A stretch of 36,299 bases of DNA, taken from JBAYJM01 sp041665065. GTDB taxonomy: Bacteria > Patescibacteriota > Patescibacteriia > 2-01-FULL-39-33. How positions within the stretch are numbered: position 1 is the stretch's first letter; each line of letters begins with the position of its first letter. The position numbers were made by a program, and so were the translations under genes. Shown here piece by piece: positions 11,881-20,647 of this stretch. Under the pieces are notes generated by a model. The model ran no database searches and had not been told where the DNA came from. It worked only from the letters and a program-made list of their open reading frames with translations. The DNA lies in contig JBAYJM010000013.1 in the NCBI GenBank assembly GCA_041665065.1, positions 1-36,299 on the forward strand, written 5' to 3'.

Positions 11881-14712
11881 ATGTCAAAAACTAAGCTAAA
11901 ATTTGCTGTTATAGATTCAAATGCTCTGATTCACAGAGCTTTTCATGCTTTGCCGCCACTTACCAACAAAGAAGGCCAACTTACCAATGCCGTCTATGGT
12001 TTTACAATGATTTTGCTCAAAACCCTAAAAGACATTAAGCCTGATTATATTGCAGCTTGTTTTGATCGCAAAGAAAAGACTTTCCGGCATTTAGAATTTG
12101 AAGATTACAAAGCGCAAAGGAAAAAATCGCCTGATGAGCTCTATGAGCAGATTCCCATGGTCAAACAAGTTTTGGAATCTTTCAATATTCCAATTTTTGA
12201 AAAAGCTGGCTTTGAAGCTGACGACCTTATTGGCACAATTTGCCATTTGAAATCCGTTGACCGGCCAGATATTGAAACAATTATTATAACTGGCGATCAA
12301 GACGTTTATCAATTAGTCGATGACAATACCAAAGTCCTTTCCCCTCACAAAGGAATGTCAGAAACCATCCTTTATGACGAAAAAGGCATTGAAGAAAAAT
12401 TCCAAGGCCTTGTACCGAAACAATTAATTGATTACAAGGCTATTCGGGGTGATGTATCGGATAATATTCCGGGCGTCAAAGGCATCGGTGAAAAGGGCGC
12501 CATTGATTTGCTAACAAAATTTGGCACACTGGAAAATATTTATGAAAATATTGAGTCTGATCAGATAAAAGATAGGACGCGCGAGCTTTTAAAAACCAAT
12601 AAAGATAATGCATTTTTATCAAAAAGATTAGCGACAATAATTTTGGATGTTGAAATTGATTTCAGCCTTGAAATTTGCAAGGTTGGCGGTTTTGATTTGC
12701 AAGGCGTGCTAAAACTTTTCCAAGAACTGAATTTTAAAAAACTGCTTAGCTCAGTTGCCGCATTAAACAGCACAAAATTTGAAATAAAAAACGGCCAAGG
12801 CGATTTATTTTCACCAAAAGTTGTTTCGTTAGAATCAGAAGCAATTACTTCAAGCAACACAGCCGAAGGAAAAATAAAAATCCAGAAAAAGGCAGACGAG
12901 GATTATTTATTAATTCATGACGACAATGAATTTGAACAATTTTATAAAGCTATCTCCAAGCAAAAAGAATTTTGCTTTGATACCGAAACATCCGGGCTCA
13001 ATACTTTTGACAGCGAACTGGTCGGAACCGGTTTTTGTTGGAAAAAAAATGAAGCATATTATTTGGGCAGTGAAATATTTTTAAAGCATAAAAAAGAATT
13101 AGCAGAAATTTTTGAAAATGAAAACATAAAAAAAATCGGACATAATATTAAGTTTGATATGGAAGTTTTAGGGGAAATTGAAATAAAAGTTAATGGCGTT
13201 TATTTTGATACCATGGTCGCTTCGTATGTTTTAAATCCCAGCCATCGTCAACATGGCTTAGAAAATTTAGCTTTTGTTGAATTGGGCTATCAAATGCAAC
13301 CGATTGAAGAATTAATAGGCAAAGGTAAAACTCAAATTTCCATGAAAGAATGCGCTTTAGACAAAGTTTGCTGGTATTGCAATGAAGATGCAGATATTTC
13401 TTGGCAACTTTATGAAAAATTTTCTCAGGATCTCAAAACAGAAGGAATGGAAGACCTTTTCCATAAATTAGAAATGCCGTTAGTACAGGTTTTAGCAAAG
13501 ATTGAAAAAAACGGAGTCAAAATTGATAGTGATTTTTTAAACAAGCAAAGCAAAAAACTGGGCACCAGAATTAAAAAAATAGAAAAAGAGGTTTTTGAAT
13601 TGGTTGGAGAAGAATTTAATCTATCATCACCGCTTCAGCTCAAAAACATTTTATTCAATAAACTCGGAATTGATGGTAAAGGACTAGGAAAAACAAAAAC
13701 AGGAACATCGACTGGCGCAGCACAATTAGAAAAGCTTTTATCTTGGCTAGGCGAAAAAGAAGATAGTACAAAGGAAATTAAAATAGTTAATTTAATAATG
13801 GAGCATAGGGAGTTAGCAAAATTAAAAAGTACTTATCTTGATTCATTACCAAAACTTGTAAATGTCCATGACGGCAGAGTTCATACAAGCTTCAATCAAA
13901 CAGTAACTGCGACTGGAAGACTTTCATCATCTAATCCAAATTTGCAAAATATTCCTATTCGTACTGAGGTTGGGCAAGAAATCAGAAAAGCATTTATTGC
14001 TGAAGAGGGCTTTAAATTAGTCAAAGCTGATTACTCGCAAATTGAACTTAGAATTGTCGCATCGCTGGCTGAAGATAAGGATATGTTAGAAATTTTTAAT
14101 TCAGGCGGAGATATTCATACTTCTACTGCCGCATTTATCCATGAAGTGGAAGAAAAAGAAGTAACTAAAGAAATGCGACGCCAAGCTAAAGAAGTTAATT
14201 TCGGCGTGCTTTATGGTATGGGCTCTTGGGGCTTAGCGCAAAGAACGGGAATTTCTGCCAGCCGCGCGCAAGAATTTATCACCAAATACTTTTTGAAATA
14301 CAAAGGCGTTAAAAAATATATTGCTGATGTTTTAGAATCGGCGCAAGAAAAAGGTTATGTTGAAACGCTTTATGGCAGACGAAGGCCGATTCCAGAAATT
14401 AATTCCGGCATCCAACAGGTGCGAGCCGGCGCTGAAAGAATTGCAATCAATATGCCCGTTCAGGGAACTGCGGCTGATTTAATTAAATTTGCCATGATTG
14501 AAATTCAAAATAAACTTCATAACATATCGCCAAAATCAAGAATGATTCTTCAGGTACACGATGAACTTGTTTTTGAAGTACCAGAAAAGGATGTTAAAAA
14601 AGTTGCCGAGTTTGTTGCTGATACAATGTGCTCAGTTATTAAATTAAAAGCACCGATTGAAGCCGAAGTCAGTGCCGGCGATAATTGGGGCGAGACTGAG
14701 AAGGTAAAATAA
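11881..14712 (+). CDS. polA: DNA polymerase I
   Basis: 943 residues with all three activities. N-terminal 5'-3' exonuclease (1-290: AVIDSNALIHRAFHALPP, TGDQDVYQLV). The 3'-5' proofreading domain is intact: DTETSG near 366, HNIKFD, and YCNEDADISW, keeping the metal-binding acidic residues. Polymerase domain (about 545-943) with TATGRLSSSNPNLQNIP, motif A KADYSQIELRI (about 714), motif B RRQAKEVNFGVLYGMG and motif C QVHDELVFEV (about 890). It acts in repair and Okazaki-fragment processing. The length is typical. Downstream lies a long bidirectional terminator before the convergent nucleotidyltransferase-like gene. Confidence 0.98.
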   Translation: MSKTKLKFAVIDSNALIHRAFHALPPLTNKEGQLTNAVYGFTMILLKTLKDIKPDYIAACFDRKEKTFRHLEFEDYKAQRKKSPDELYEQIPMVKQVLESFNIPIFEKAGFEADDLIGTICHLKSVDRPDIETIIITGDQDVYQLVDDNTKVLSPHKGMSETILYDEKGIEEKFQGLVPKQLIDYKAIRGDVSDNIPGVKGIGEKGAIDLLTKFGTLENIYENIESDQIKDRTRELLKTNKDNAFLSKRLATIILDVEIDFSLEICKVGGFDLQGVLKLFQELNFKKLLSSVAALNSTKFEIKNGQGDLFSPKVVSLESEAITSSNTAEGKIKIQKKADEDYLLIHDDNEFEQFYKAISKQKEFCFDTETSGLNTFDSELVGTGFCWKKNEAYYLGSEIFLKHKKELAEIFENENIKKIGHNIKFDMEVLGEIEIKVNGVYFDTMVASYVLNPSHRQHGLENLAFVELGYQMQPIEELIGKGKTQISMKECALDKVCWYCNEDADISWQLYEKFSQDLKTEGMEDLFHKLEMPLVQVLAKIEKNGVKIDSDFLNKQSKKLGTRIKKIEKEVFELVGEEFNLSSPLQLKNILFNKLGIDGKGLGKTKTGTSTGAAQLEKLLSWLGEKEDSTKEIKIVNLIMEHRELAKLKSTYLDSLPKLVNVHDGRVHTSFNQTVTATGRLSSSNPNLQNIPIRTEVGQEIRKAFIAEEGFKLVKADYSQIELRIVASLAEDKDMLEIFNSGGDIHTSTAAFIHEVEEKEVTKEMRRQAKEVNFGVLYGMGSWGLAQRTGISASRAQEFITKYFLKYKGVKKYIADVLESAQEKGYVETLYGRRRPIPEINSGIQQVRAGAERIAINMPVQGTAADLIKFAMIEIQNKLHNISPKSRMILQVHDELVFEVPEKDVKKVAEFVADTMCSVIKLKAPIEAEVSAGDNWGETEKVK

Positions 14713-14765
14713 TTTTATAATTTAAAAAACACCTGGCATTTACAGATGTTTTTTAAATTATAAAA
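14713..14765. terminator. Bidirectional terminator polA / nucleotidyltransferase
   Basis: A 19-bp perfect inverted repeat: arms at 14713-14731 (TTTTATAATTTAAAAAACA) and 14747-14765 around a loop that can add CTG/CAG. T-rich on both strands, between two convergent genes. Confidence 0.75.
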
Positions 14766-14768
14766 TTT

Positions 14769-15890
14769 TTATTTTTTTATAACAGACTGAACGGCCCTTT
14801 TTAAATTAGCAATTTTTTCTTGCCGATCCGCTTCTCTTTCATATATACCATAATGCTCCAAAAGCGCCTTCAACATGCCTGATGCGCTCCTGTCATCATT
14901 ATTTTCATAATAACCTACGTATACTTCTGCAATATTTCGATATGTACTTTCAGATTCCGGGTTTATTCTCTCAGCTATTGCAGGAATACTTAAAAATATT
15001 TCAAAAACCTGATCAGCCGTCATGCCTGGCTCCATTTTTGAAAAAACAACAGCCATGTCCTTTTCACCTTTTTCTATGCCCAAATTAAAATCACTTTGAA
15101 AAACAACACTAATCTCATCTACATCATCTGCGGTTAAGCTGCCAGTTTCCGCTAAGCGATCTAAATCAGTAAAATCATACTCCCTTTCCATCAACATTTT
15201 ATAATATGCAACACGCGCCGGATGAGAAACATTTATTGATTTGTCGCCTAATTTCATTTTTATCGGCTCCATCCACTTTTCCGGCAATACGGTTCCATTT
15301 TTACTTATAGCTTGTCCTTCAGAATTTCTAGCCACAATATGTACATCAATAAAATTTAAATTTACATCATCATGAATTTTACCGTTCTTATCTATTGCAA
15401 CAATCATTAAGTGAGAGGGGTTTGCTTTTGCAAAGTCATGTGCCCCAACACGCCTCATTATGTGTGAACTATTTTCTTCAGTTGATAAAAATAATCCATA
15501 ACCATTTTCAAATAATTCTTGCTCCAACAATTCAACATCATCTTTTTCAATTGAGATATCAGTATCTTTATGCGCTCCTATATATTTCCGCGAGAGCAAG
15601 GAAATATTCATGGCGCCGTCCAAGATCCACCGAACTTTTGAATCTTTAAATAAACCAGCCAACTCTTCTAAAGTTGAATCCATCATTTTAATTTCCTCCG
15701 GGGTTGGTGGCTTACGCCTCTTTGTTTCACTATCAATACTACGATCCTCAAAGCTTTCTTCCCATATCGGTCTGACTTGCTCCAAATTAGCAACCCTTAT
15801 TTCTGTCGTCTCTCTTTGCTCATCAGTCATACATGCCTCTGCTTTTGCAAAATCCTCTGGGGTTGGCTCATATTTTCTCTTACTTTCCAT
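14769..15890 (-). CDS. Nucleotidyltransferase-fold protein
   Basis: Residues 88-115 read RWILDGAMNISLLSRKYIGAHKDTDISI: the DG...(K)DxD arrangement of nucleotidyltransferases of the aminoglycoside/lincosamide-modifying and AbiEii-like type (D109, D111 as metal ligands). These transfer a nucleotide to a small molecule, tRNA or protein. The following DDVELLEQELFENGYGLFL fits the same fold. The N-terminal 85 residues are charged and probably helical, and the C-terminal half (220-373) is helical and unrecognised. Either an antibiotic- or toxin-like enzyme is possible; no antitoxin partner is adjacent. Convergent with polA; upstream is the terminator of the first substrate-binding-protein gene. Confidence 0.6.
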   Translation of the reverse strand: MESKRKYEPTPEDFAKAEACMTDEQRETTEIRVANLEQVRPIWEESFEDRSIDSETKRRKPPTPEEIKMMDSTLEELAGLFKDSKVRWILDGAMNISLLSRKYIGAHKDTDISIEKDDVELLEQELFENGYGLFLSTEENSSHIMRRVGAHDFAKANPSHLMIVAIDKNGKIHDDVNLNFIDVHIVARNSEGQAISKNGTVLPEKWMEPIKMKLGDKSINVSHPARVAYYKMLMEREYDFTDLDRLAETGSLTADDVDEISVVFQSDFNLGIEKGEKDMAVVFSKMEPGMTADQVFEIFLSIPAIAERINPESESTYRNIAEVYVGYYENNDDRSASGMLKALLEHYGIYEREADRQEKIANLKRAVQSVIKK

Positions 15891-15951
15891 ATATTATTGA
15901 CATAATAATATTAAATTTACAAATAAATATTAACATATTTATTAAAATAAA

Positions 15952-15987
15952 CAAAAAGCATCCATATATAGATATAGATGCTTTTTG
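15952..15987 (-). terminator. Terminator of substrate-binding protein gene 1
   Basis: CAAAAAGCATC and GATGCTTTTTG form an 11-bp stem with a 14-nt loop; T-rich on the minus strand past the stop at 16004. Confidence 0.85.
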
Positions 15988-16003
15988 TAATCCTAAATTA
16001 TTA

Positions 16004-17098
16004 TTACTCATTAACTAATGGCACGCATTTACCCCCACGAATCATTGTTGGGACTAAATCTATGTTAGTATAATTTTTCCCTCTAAAATCAATGGTTCCA
16101 AAAACCCCTTCTTGCTGTTTATTTTTTAAAATTTCTAAGCCTCTTTCCACATTATTTCCGGACTCCTTGGCCACCTCAAGAACAAGAAGAGTGTTTTCAA
16201 ACGCAATAGTATAAAAAGAATTTAAATCCCTATTTTTTGCAACCATCCAATTTTTAACTTCACCATCTTTAATGACCGGAAACTCATAACTGTATTGTCC
16301 TTCAAGGCTGAATTTTTTATCAGTTAATACACCGGGCAGAGTACAAGCCAAATAGGTAAGATATGGTTTATTAATTTTATTAAGCTCTAAATCAGCAAAT
16401 ACCTGGTTAAGAGCTGGCCCATAGCCCACAAACACAACCACATCAGGATTATAATTTTTCAATTTCAAAGCATCCGTTTTAAAATCAGTTGCCCCCTTCT
16501 CAAAAGAAAACAGCTCAACACTGCGGGAAGAATCTATGCTGGCCTTAACACCTTTTGACCAGACATTGCCCAAGTCGTCATTAATATAAATAATTGCTAC
16601 TTTTTTCCAACTACTATTTGCATTTATTTGCAAAGGGATTTTATTAAAATCAGGCATGAAATTTTGAAAAATATATTTTTTACCCTCTGTTAATCCAAAT
16701 AATGCGGCATCGGAGATAAATATTTTTTTATACTGATCGGCAATGGGCGCCACAGCTGCCGAAACAGCGCTTGTGCCAACAACTGAAAAATTAACCCTAT
16801 CCACTGTTGCTAATTTAGTTGCGGCAATTGTGGCCTCCTTAGCATCTCCTTGAGAATCTTCTACTATTAACTCTACTTTAGTTTCTGGATTTTTGGTTTT
16901 GAAATATTCAACTGCATCGTTAACGCCTTGAATAGAAATTTGCCCATACTTTGCCGCTGCGCCCGTTTGCGCATATAATGCTCCAATTTTTATTGTTTCA
17001 GAATCACTATTATCCTGCCTGGCAACATAAAACCAGATTCCAGCTACAACTAAAACCACAACCACCATTCCGATTATAAACCTTGTTAACTTTGACAT
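16004..17098 (-). CDS. LIV-type substrate-binding protein, membrane-anchored
   Basis: 364 residues of the type I periplasmic-binding fold (branched-chain amino acid/amide ABC receptor family): IKIGALYAQTGAAAKYGQISIQGVNDAVEYF (36-66), VNFSVVGTSAVSAAVAPIAD, KKVAIIYINDDLGNVWSKGV, NPDVVVFVGYG. The N-terminus is one hydrophobic span (about 7-26) with no lipobox Cys, so it is probably tethered by an uncleaved anchor facing outward. No permease or ATPase gene is nearby; it may use one encoded elsewhere or act as a receptor. It is divergent from a TrmB-phosphatase fusion, and both promoters carry GTATAT/ATATAC palindromes. The ligand is unknown. Confidence 0.85.
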   Translation of the reverse strand: MSKLTRFIIGMVVVVLVVAGIWFYVARQDNSDSETIKIGALYAQTGAAAKYGQISIQGVNDAVEYFKTKNPETKVELIVEDSQGDAKEATIAATKLATVDRVNFSVVGTSAVSAAVAPIADQYKKIFISDAALFGLTEGKKYIFQNFMPDFNKIPLQINANSSWKKVAIIYINDDLGNVWSKGVKASIDSSRSVELFSFEKGATDFKTDALKLKNYNPDVVVFVGYGPALNQVFADLELNKINKPYLTYLACTLPGVLTDKKFSLEGQYSYEFPVIKDGEVKNWMVAKNRDLNSFYTIAFENTLLVLEVAKESGNNVERGLEILKNKQQEGVFGTIDFRGKNYTNIDLVPTMIRGGKCVPLVNE

Positions 17099-17137
17099 AT
17101 TTTTATAATTACGCCTTTTGGCTTAAATATTTATAGA

Positions 17138-17166
17138 AGTATATCATCGATATACCATTTTGTCAA
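17138..17166 (-). promoter_or_regulatory. Promoter and operator of substrate-binding gene 1
   Basis: Minus-strand TTGACA (17161-17166), 17-nt spacer, TATACT (17138-17143). The perfect inverted repeat GTATATC-ATC-GATATAC (17139-17155) covers the -10 box and spacer. Confidence 0.82.
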
Positions 17167-17183
17167 TATAATTTGTTTAATTT

Positions 17184-17221
17184 TTGACAAATTTATTTAT
17201 TATGTATATAATAAATATACA
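17184..17221 (+). promoter_or_regulatory. Promoter and operator of TrmB-phosphatase gene
   Basis: Perfect consensus TTGACA (17184-17189), 17-nt spacer, TATAAT (17207-17212). The inverted repeat TGTATAT-AATAA-ATATACA (17203-17221) overlaps the -10 box and shares GTATAT/ATATAC half-sites with the divergent operator, suggesting one regulator for both. Confidence 0.85.
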
Positions 17222-17255
17222 ATAAATTAATACAACTATTAACATTTATCTAAAT

Positions 17256-18380
17256 ATGGACAAAGACCACCAAAAAGAGGTGCGCGAATCGCTTTACACC
17301 TCATTAAAAGAATTGGGATTATCGGATTTGGAAATCGAACTATACACTATTTCACTAACACTAGGACCAAGCCCCATTACGGAAATTGCAAAATATCTCG
17401 GAATTTCACGTCCAAATGTTTATAAAATAATTAAGGAATTAGAAATCCATGGCTTAACCAAATTTAGCAATAATAACAAGTACTCGCGACACTTTATGGT
17501 TGAACCTCCAACTGTAATTTTAGAAAAAATCCGCGCCAAAAAAGAATCCATGCATCAATTAGATCATCAAATAGTATCAAGTCTTCCGGATTTACTTGCC
17601 CTATACCAGCAAGGAGACAAAAACACATCAATTAAAATTTTGCAAGGAAAAGAACAGTATTTAAAAGCCTTAAATCTTTTAATTGACGAGGCTGGCAAAG
17701 AAATAGCTTTTTTAGGATCTGCTGATGATTTTCTAGATTTTTTTGAAGATATTGAAGTAGAAAATATTTGGCAAAAGAAAAGAATTCAAAGGAAAATATT
17801 TAATCGAACACTAATAACCGAAGGTGAAAAAACTTTGCAAATCAAGGCCAGCAGTCCGGAACAATTAAGGGAGACTAGAATTTTAAAAACCGATTCCCCT
17901 TTTGTTACATCATTCCAACTATTTGCGAACAAAATGATTATTTGGCAACCAAAAGCGCCACTAGCTGTTTTAATTGAAGATCAATATATTACTGCAATGT
18001 TTAAAGTAATTTTTGATAGTTTGTGGGAAATCTCACAAACAAAAAATGTTCTGGCAATCTGCCATCATGGCAAAAACCGCAGCAAATACTTAGCAAAATA
18101 TTTATCTGAAAAAGGCTATAATACAGAATATGCCGGAACACATGCAAATATTGAAAACATGCTTACCCAAGAAAAAATTGATAAGGCTGACATTATAATT
18201 TTCGTTCAAAAAATACTACAACTTGATAATAATTTAGATTTTAATAACAAAAGAATAATTGCGCTTGAAGTTGATGATAGAACTGCGGATTTAGATGGCG
18301 ATGCTTGGATTGATTATCAAAACAAATTCGTGTATCCTGAACTCAAGAAACAGATTGATAAATACTTACCATTTTTATGA
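17256..18380 (+). CDS. TrmB-like regulator fused to a tyrosine-phosphatase-like domain
   Basis: 374 residues in two parts. Residues 1-265 are a TrmB-like regulator: winged helix (LKELGLSDLEIELYTISLTLGPSPITEIAKYLGISRPNVYKIIKEL, 17-62), linker, and effector domain (KILQGKEQYLKAL...). Residues 266-374 resemble the COG4551/low-molecular-weight tyrosine phosphatase fold: AICHHGKNRSKYLAKYL with C269-x5-R275-S, TEYAGTH, KADIIIFVQKI and IALEVDDRTADLDGDAW. The Cys and Arg of the P-loop are present, so catalysis is possible. Other TrmB-like proteins in the window end before this domain. The stop overlaps the holA start by 4 nt (ATGA), so the two are co-translated. It is divergent from a substrate-binding protein with matching operators. 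Confidence 0.8.
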   Translation: MDKDHQKEVRESLYTSLKELGLSDLEIELYTISLTLGPSPITEIAKYLGISRPNVYKIIKELEIHGLTKFSNNNKYSRHFMVEPPTVILEKIRAKKESMHQLDHQIVSSLPDLLALYQQGDKNTSIKILQGKEQYLKALNLLIDEAGKEIAFLGSADDFLDFFEDIEVENIWQKKRIQRKIFNRTLITEGEKTLQIKASSPEQLRETRILKTDSPFVTSFQLFANKMIIWQPKAPLAVLIEDQYITAMFKVIFDSLWEISQTKNVLAICHHGKNRSKYLAKYLSEKGYNTEYAGTHANIENMLTQEKIDKADIIIFVQKILQLDNNLDFNNKRIIALEVDDRTADLDGDAWIDYQNKFVYPELKKQIDKYLPFL

Positions 18381-19336
18381 TATTTTTCGTCCACGGCACT
18401 GATTCGTACAGGTGCCGGCAAAAATCCAAAGAACTTCAAGACCAGTTTTCTCAAAAAAAAGATAAGGCTGGTTTTAATATTGTAAAATTGGAAGGCGAGA
18501 AATTAGATTTTGATAAATTCAAACAAGAAGTTTTGACAACACCATTTCTTGGCGAAAAAAAGTTTATCGTTGTAAATAATGTAACCAAAAATAGAACCAT
18601 AAACAAAGATCTTTTGGAATTTCTTAAAACCAGAGATGCTGAATTAGAAAATTCCTTGATGTTTGTAGAAATTTATGAGAGCAAAAAAGAAGAGCCGGCT
18701 AATGCGCTTTATAAATTTTTAAAAACTCAAAAATATGCTTGGGAAATTGATCTTCTCACAAATTATGAGTTAGAAAACTGGCTCAAGGATTATTTTAAAA
18801 ACAAAAAAACTGATATTGATCCAAGAATTATTTCCCAATTGATTGCTTTAGTCGGAAATGATTTATCACAGCTTACCAATGAAGCCAATAAATTAATCAG
18901 TTATAAAAATGGCGGACAAATTACTTCTGATGATGTTAAGTTGCTTGTCAGTGCAAAATTTGAAGATAATATTTTTAATCTAACCGATGCAATCGCCTAT
19001 AAAAATTCCAAGCTGGCCTTGAAATTACTTTCTGATCAATTAAAAAGCGGATCTGCTCCGCTTGCTATTCAAGCGATGATTGCCAGGCAGTTTAAAATAA
19101 TTTTAAAAGTTAAAAGTAAGCTTGAAGAAACGTCAGGCTATCCTAATCAAGCTCAAATCGCCACAGAAATCGGCGAACATCCTTTTGTTATTAAAAAAGC
19201 AATCGAACAAGCTCGAGGATTTTCCATACAAGAACTTATTAAAATCAATCAAACTCTTTTAGATATAGAATCTAAACTAAAAAACGGGGCCAAAAACCCT
19301 GAATTACTTTTTGATCTATTAGTGTTAAATAAATAA
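18377..19336 (+). CDS. holA: DNA polymerase III subunit delta
   Basis: 319 residues of the HolA family: MIFFVHGTDSYRCRQKSKEL at the N-terminus (the FLYG.D.YL-like motif), TTPFLGEKKFIVVNN (about 54-68), AFLKTQ...WLKDYFKNKKTDIDPRIISQLIALVGNDLSQLTNEANKL (about 135-175) and the collar-like C-terminal helices (IARQFKIILKVK). Delta opens the beta clamp within the clamp loader; the clamp gene dnaN is in this window. It overlaps the regulator-phosphatase gene by ATGA, an unexpected operon partner. A strong terminator follows. Confidence 0.9.
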   Translation: MIFFVHGTDSYRCRQKSKELQDQFSQKKDKAGFNIVKLEGEKLDFDKFKQEVLTTPFLGEKKFIVVNNVTKNRTINKDLLEFLKTRDAELENSLMFVEIYESKKEEPANALYKFLKTQKYAWEIDLLTNYELENWLKDYFKNKKTDIDPRIISQLIALVGNDLSQLTNEANKLISYKNGGQITSDDVKLLVSAKFEDNIFNLTDAIAYKNSKLALKLLSDQLKSGSAPLAIQAMIARQFKIILKVKSKLEETSGYPNQAQIATEIGEHPFVIKKAIEQARGFSIQELIKINQTLLDIESKLKNGAKNPELLFDLLVLNK

Positions 19337-19347
19337 TGATTATATAC

Positions 19348-19376
19348 AAAAAGAGCCCAATGATGGGCTCTTTTTT
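19348..19376. terminator. Bidirectional terminator holA / substrate-binding gene 2
   Basis: AAAAAGAGCCCA-ATGA-TGGGCTCTTTTT, a 12-bp stem with T tracts on both strands between convergent genes. Confidence 0.92.
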
Positions 19377-19384
19377 ATAATGCC

Positions 19385-20479
19385 TTATTTAACTTTTTCT
19401 ACCGTAAATTCCGTACTGGCAACATCACCGTGATTAAAAGTCAATTTTCCTCTAGCCAACTGATAATCTTTCATCTCTGAAAAATATTTCTTTATGCATT
19501 GATTGTCTTCCCCGCATTTTATAAGTCCAGCCTCTATTATTTTTAAACTATCATAACCCATAGCAACTAAAACATCGGCATCCTTACCAGCACTCTTCTT
19601 ATAATTAGCCCAGAAATCAGTTTCTTGCTTGATAACTGGAGTTGCATAGTAAATGTTTTCTTTATCTCCTATTTGATCAATAATTCCTTCAGCCAATATT
19701 GATGGGCCATATACCAAGACGGTTCCTTTATACCCCAGCTTTCTTGTTTCATTAATAAGCAATGGGGCTTGCTCTGCAATTCCAACTAAATATATTGCAT
19801 CCGGGTTTAAGCTAATTAATTTTGTTAAAACTGTTTTAAAATCCTTTTCTTTGGAAGTAAATGTTTCTACTCCCAGAACACTACCGCCATTATTTTCTGC
19901 CGTCGCTTTAAAACTATTTTCGATTGATAATCCGGCTGGGTTATCATTAATATGCGCAATCCCAAAAGTTTTTAAATTTAAATTTGTGGTGGCATAACCC
20001 GCTATTGCCTTCGCCTCGTAATCGTCAGACACCCAAAGCCTAAAAATTAAATCGCCCTGTTTTGTAACCTCTGGATCAGTAGCTCCTGAAGCAACATATA
20101 AAATTCCGCCCTCTTGAGTTTTTTTAGCCACAGACATGGCCACAGAAGAACAAACCGTCCCTGTTATTATTTTTGCACCGTCTACATCAATCACTTTATT
20201 AAAAGCAGTTACGCCCGTACTGGCATCGCAATTATCATCTTCATAAATAGCTTGGATTGGCCTACCGTTGATGCCTCCCTTGGCATTAATTTCCGCCAAA
20301 GCAAAATCAAATCCGTTTTTTAAATTCTGTCCCCAAATGCCAGCCTCGCCAGACATAGATGATATTAAGGCAACCTTTATTGGCTCTTTATTGCTTTGAG
20401 TATTGTTTTTTATACCACACCCGGACAAGGCCAACGCCACAATTATTAAACCAACAATTAATAAGCTTTTTCGTTTCAT
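19385..20479 (-). CDS. LIV-type substrate-binding lipoprotein
   Basis: 364 residues. A lipoprotein signal peptide (MKRKSLLIVGLIIVALALSGC, lipobox LSGC, C21) precedes a type I periplasmic-binding fold: IKVALISSMSGEAGIWGQNLKNGFDFALAEINAKGGINGRPI (about 34-73), DNCDASTGVTAFNKVI, GTVCSSVAMSVA, NPDAIYLVGIAEQAP. It is closer to canonical LivJ-like receptors than the one at 16004. No transport partners are nearby. It is divergent from the TrmB-like gene at 20648. A TGTCC/GGACA inverted repeat lies before it. Likely an uptake receptor for a small organic ligand on the outer face of the membrane; ligand unknown. Confidence 0.88.
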   Translation of the reverse strand: MKRKSLLIVGLIIVALALSGCGIKNNTQSNKEPIKVALISSMSGEAGIWGQNLKNGFDFALAEINAKGGINGRPIQAIYEDDNCDASTGVTAFNKVIDVDGAKIITGTVCSSVAMSVAKKTQEGGILYVASGATDPEVTKQGDLIFRLWVSDDYEAKAIAGYATTNLNLKTFGIAHINDNPAGLSIENSFKATAENNGGSVLGVETFTSKEKDFKTVLTKLISLNPDAIYLVGIAEQAPLLINETRKLGYKGTVLVYGPSILAEGIIDQIGDKENIYYATPVIKQETDFWANYKKSAGKDADVLVAMGYDSLKIIEAGLIKCGEDNQCIKKYFSEMKDYQLARGKLTFNHGDVASTEFTVEKVK

Positions 20480-20529
20480 AGTCTATTTTTTATTATTTTC
20501 AATTGTTAATTATAAATAAATTTTTTAAT

Positions 20530-20550
20530 AATGTCCAACGGTAGGACATT
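20530..20550. repeat. Inverted repeat upstream of substrate-binding gene 2
   Basis: AATGTCC-AACGGTA-GGACATT, perfect 7-bp arms. Lies 50 bp before the ATG at 20479, in or just past a weak promoter (TACAAT on the minus strand ending at 20550). Half-site TGTC/GACA is shared with the operator at 20620-20636. Confidence 0.6.
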
Positions 20551-20585
20551 GTATGTCATATAAACCTAGTTAAAACAATTATGAT

Positions 20586-20636
20586 TTGATAAAATAAGTA
20601 GATTATAATATAATAATGTTGTCACAATATGTGACA
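20586..20636 (+). promoter_or_regulatory. Promoter and operator of third TrmB-like gene
   Basis: TTGATA (20586-20591), 17-nt spacer, TATAAT (20609-20614). Immediately downstream, TGTCACA-ATA-TGTGACA (20620-20636) is a perfect inverted repeat over the predicted start site, fitting repression by the gene's own product. Confidence 0.78.
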
Positions 20637-20647
20637 TAATCAACAAT

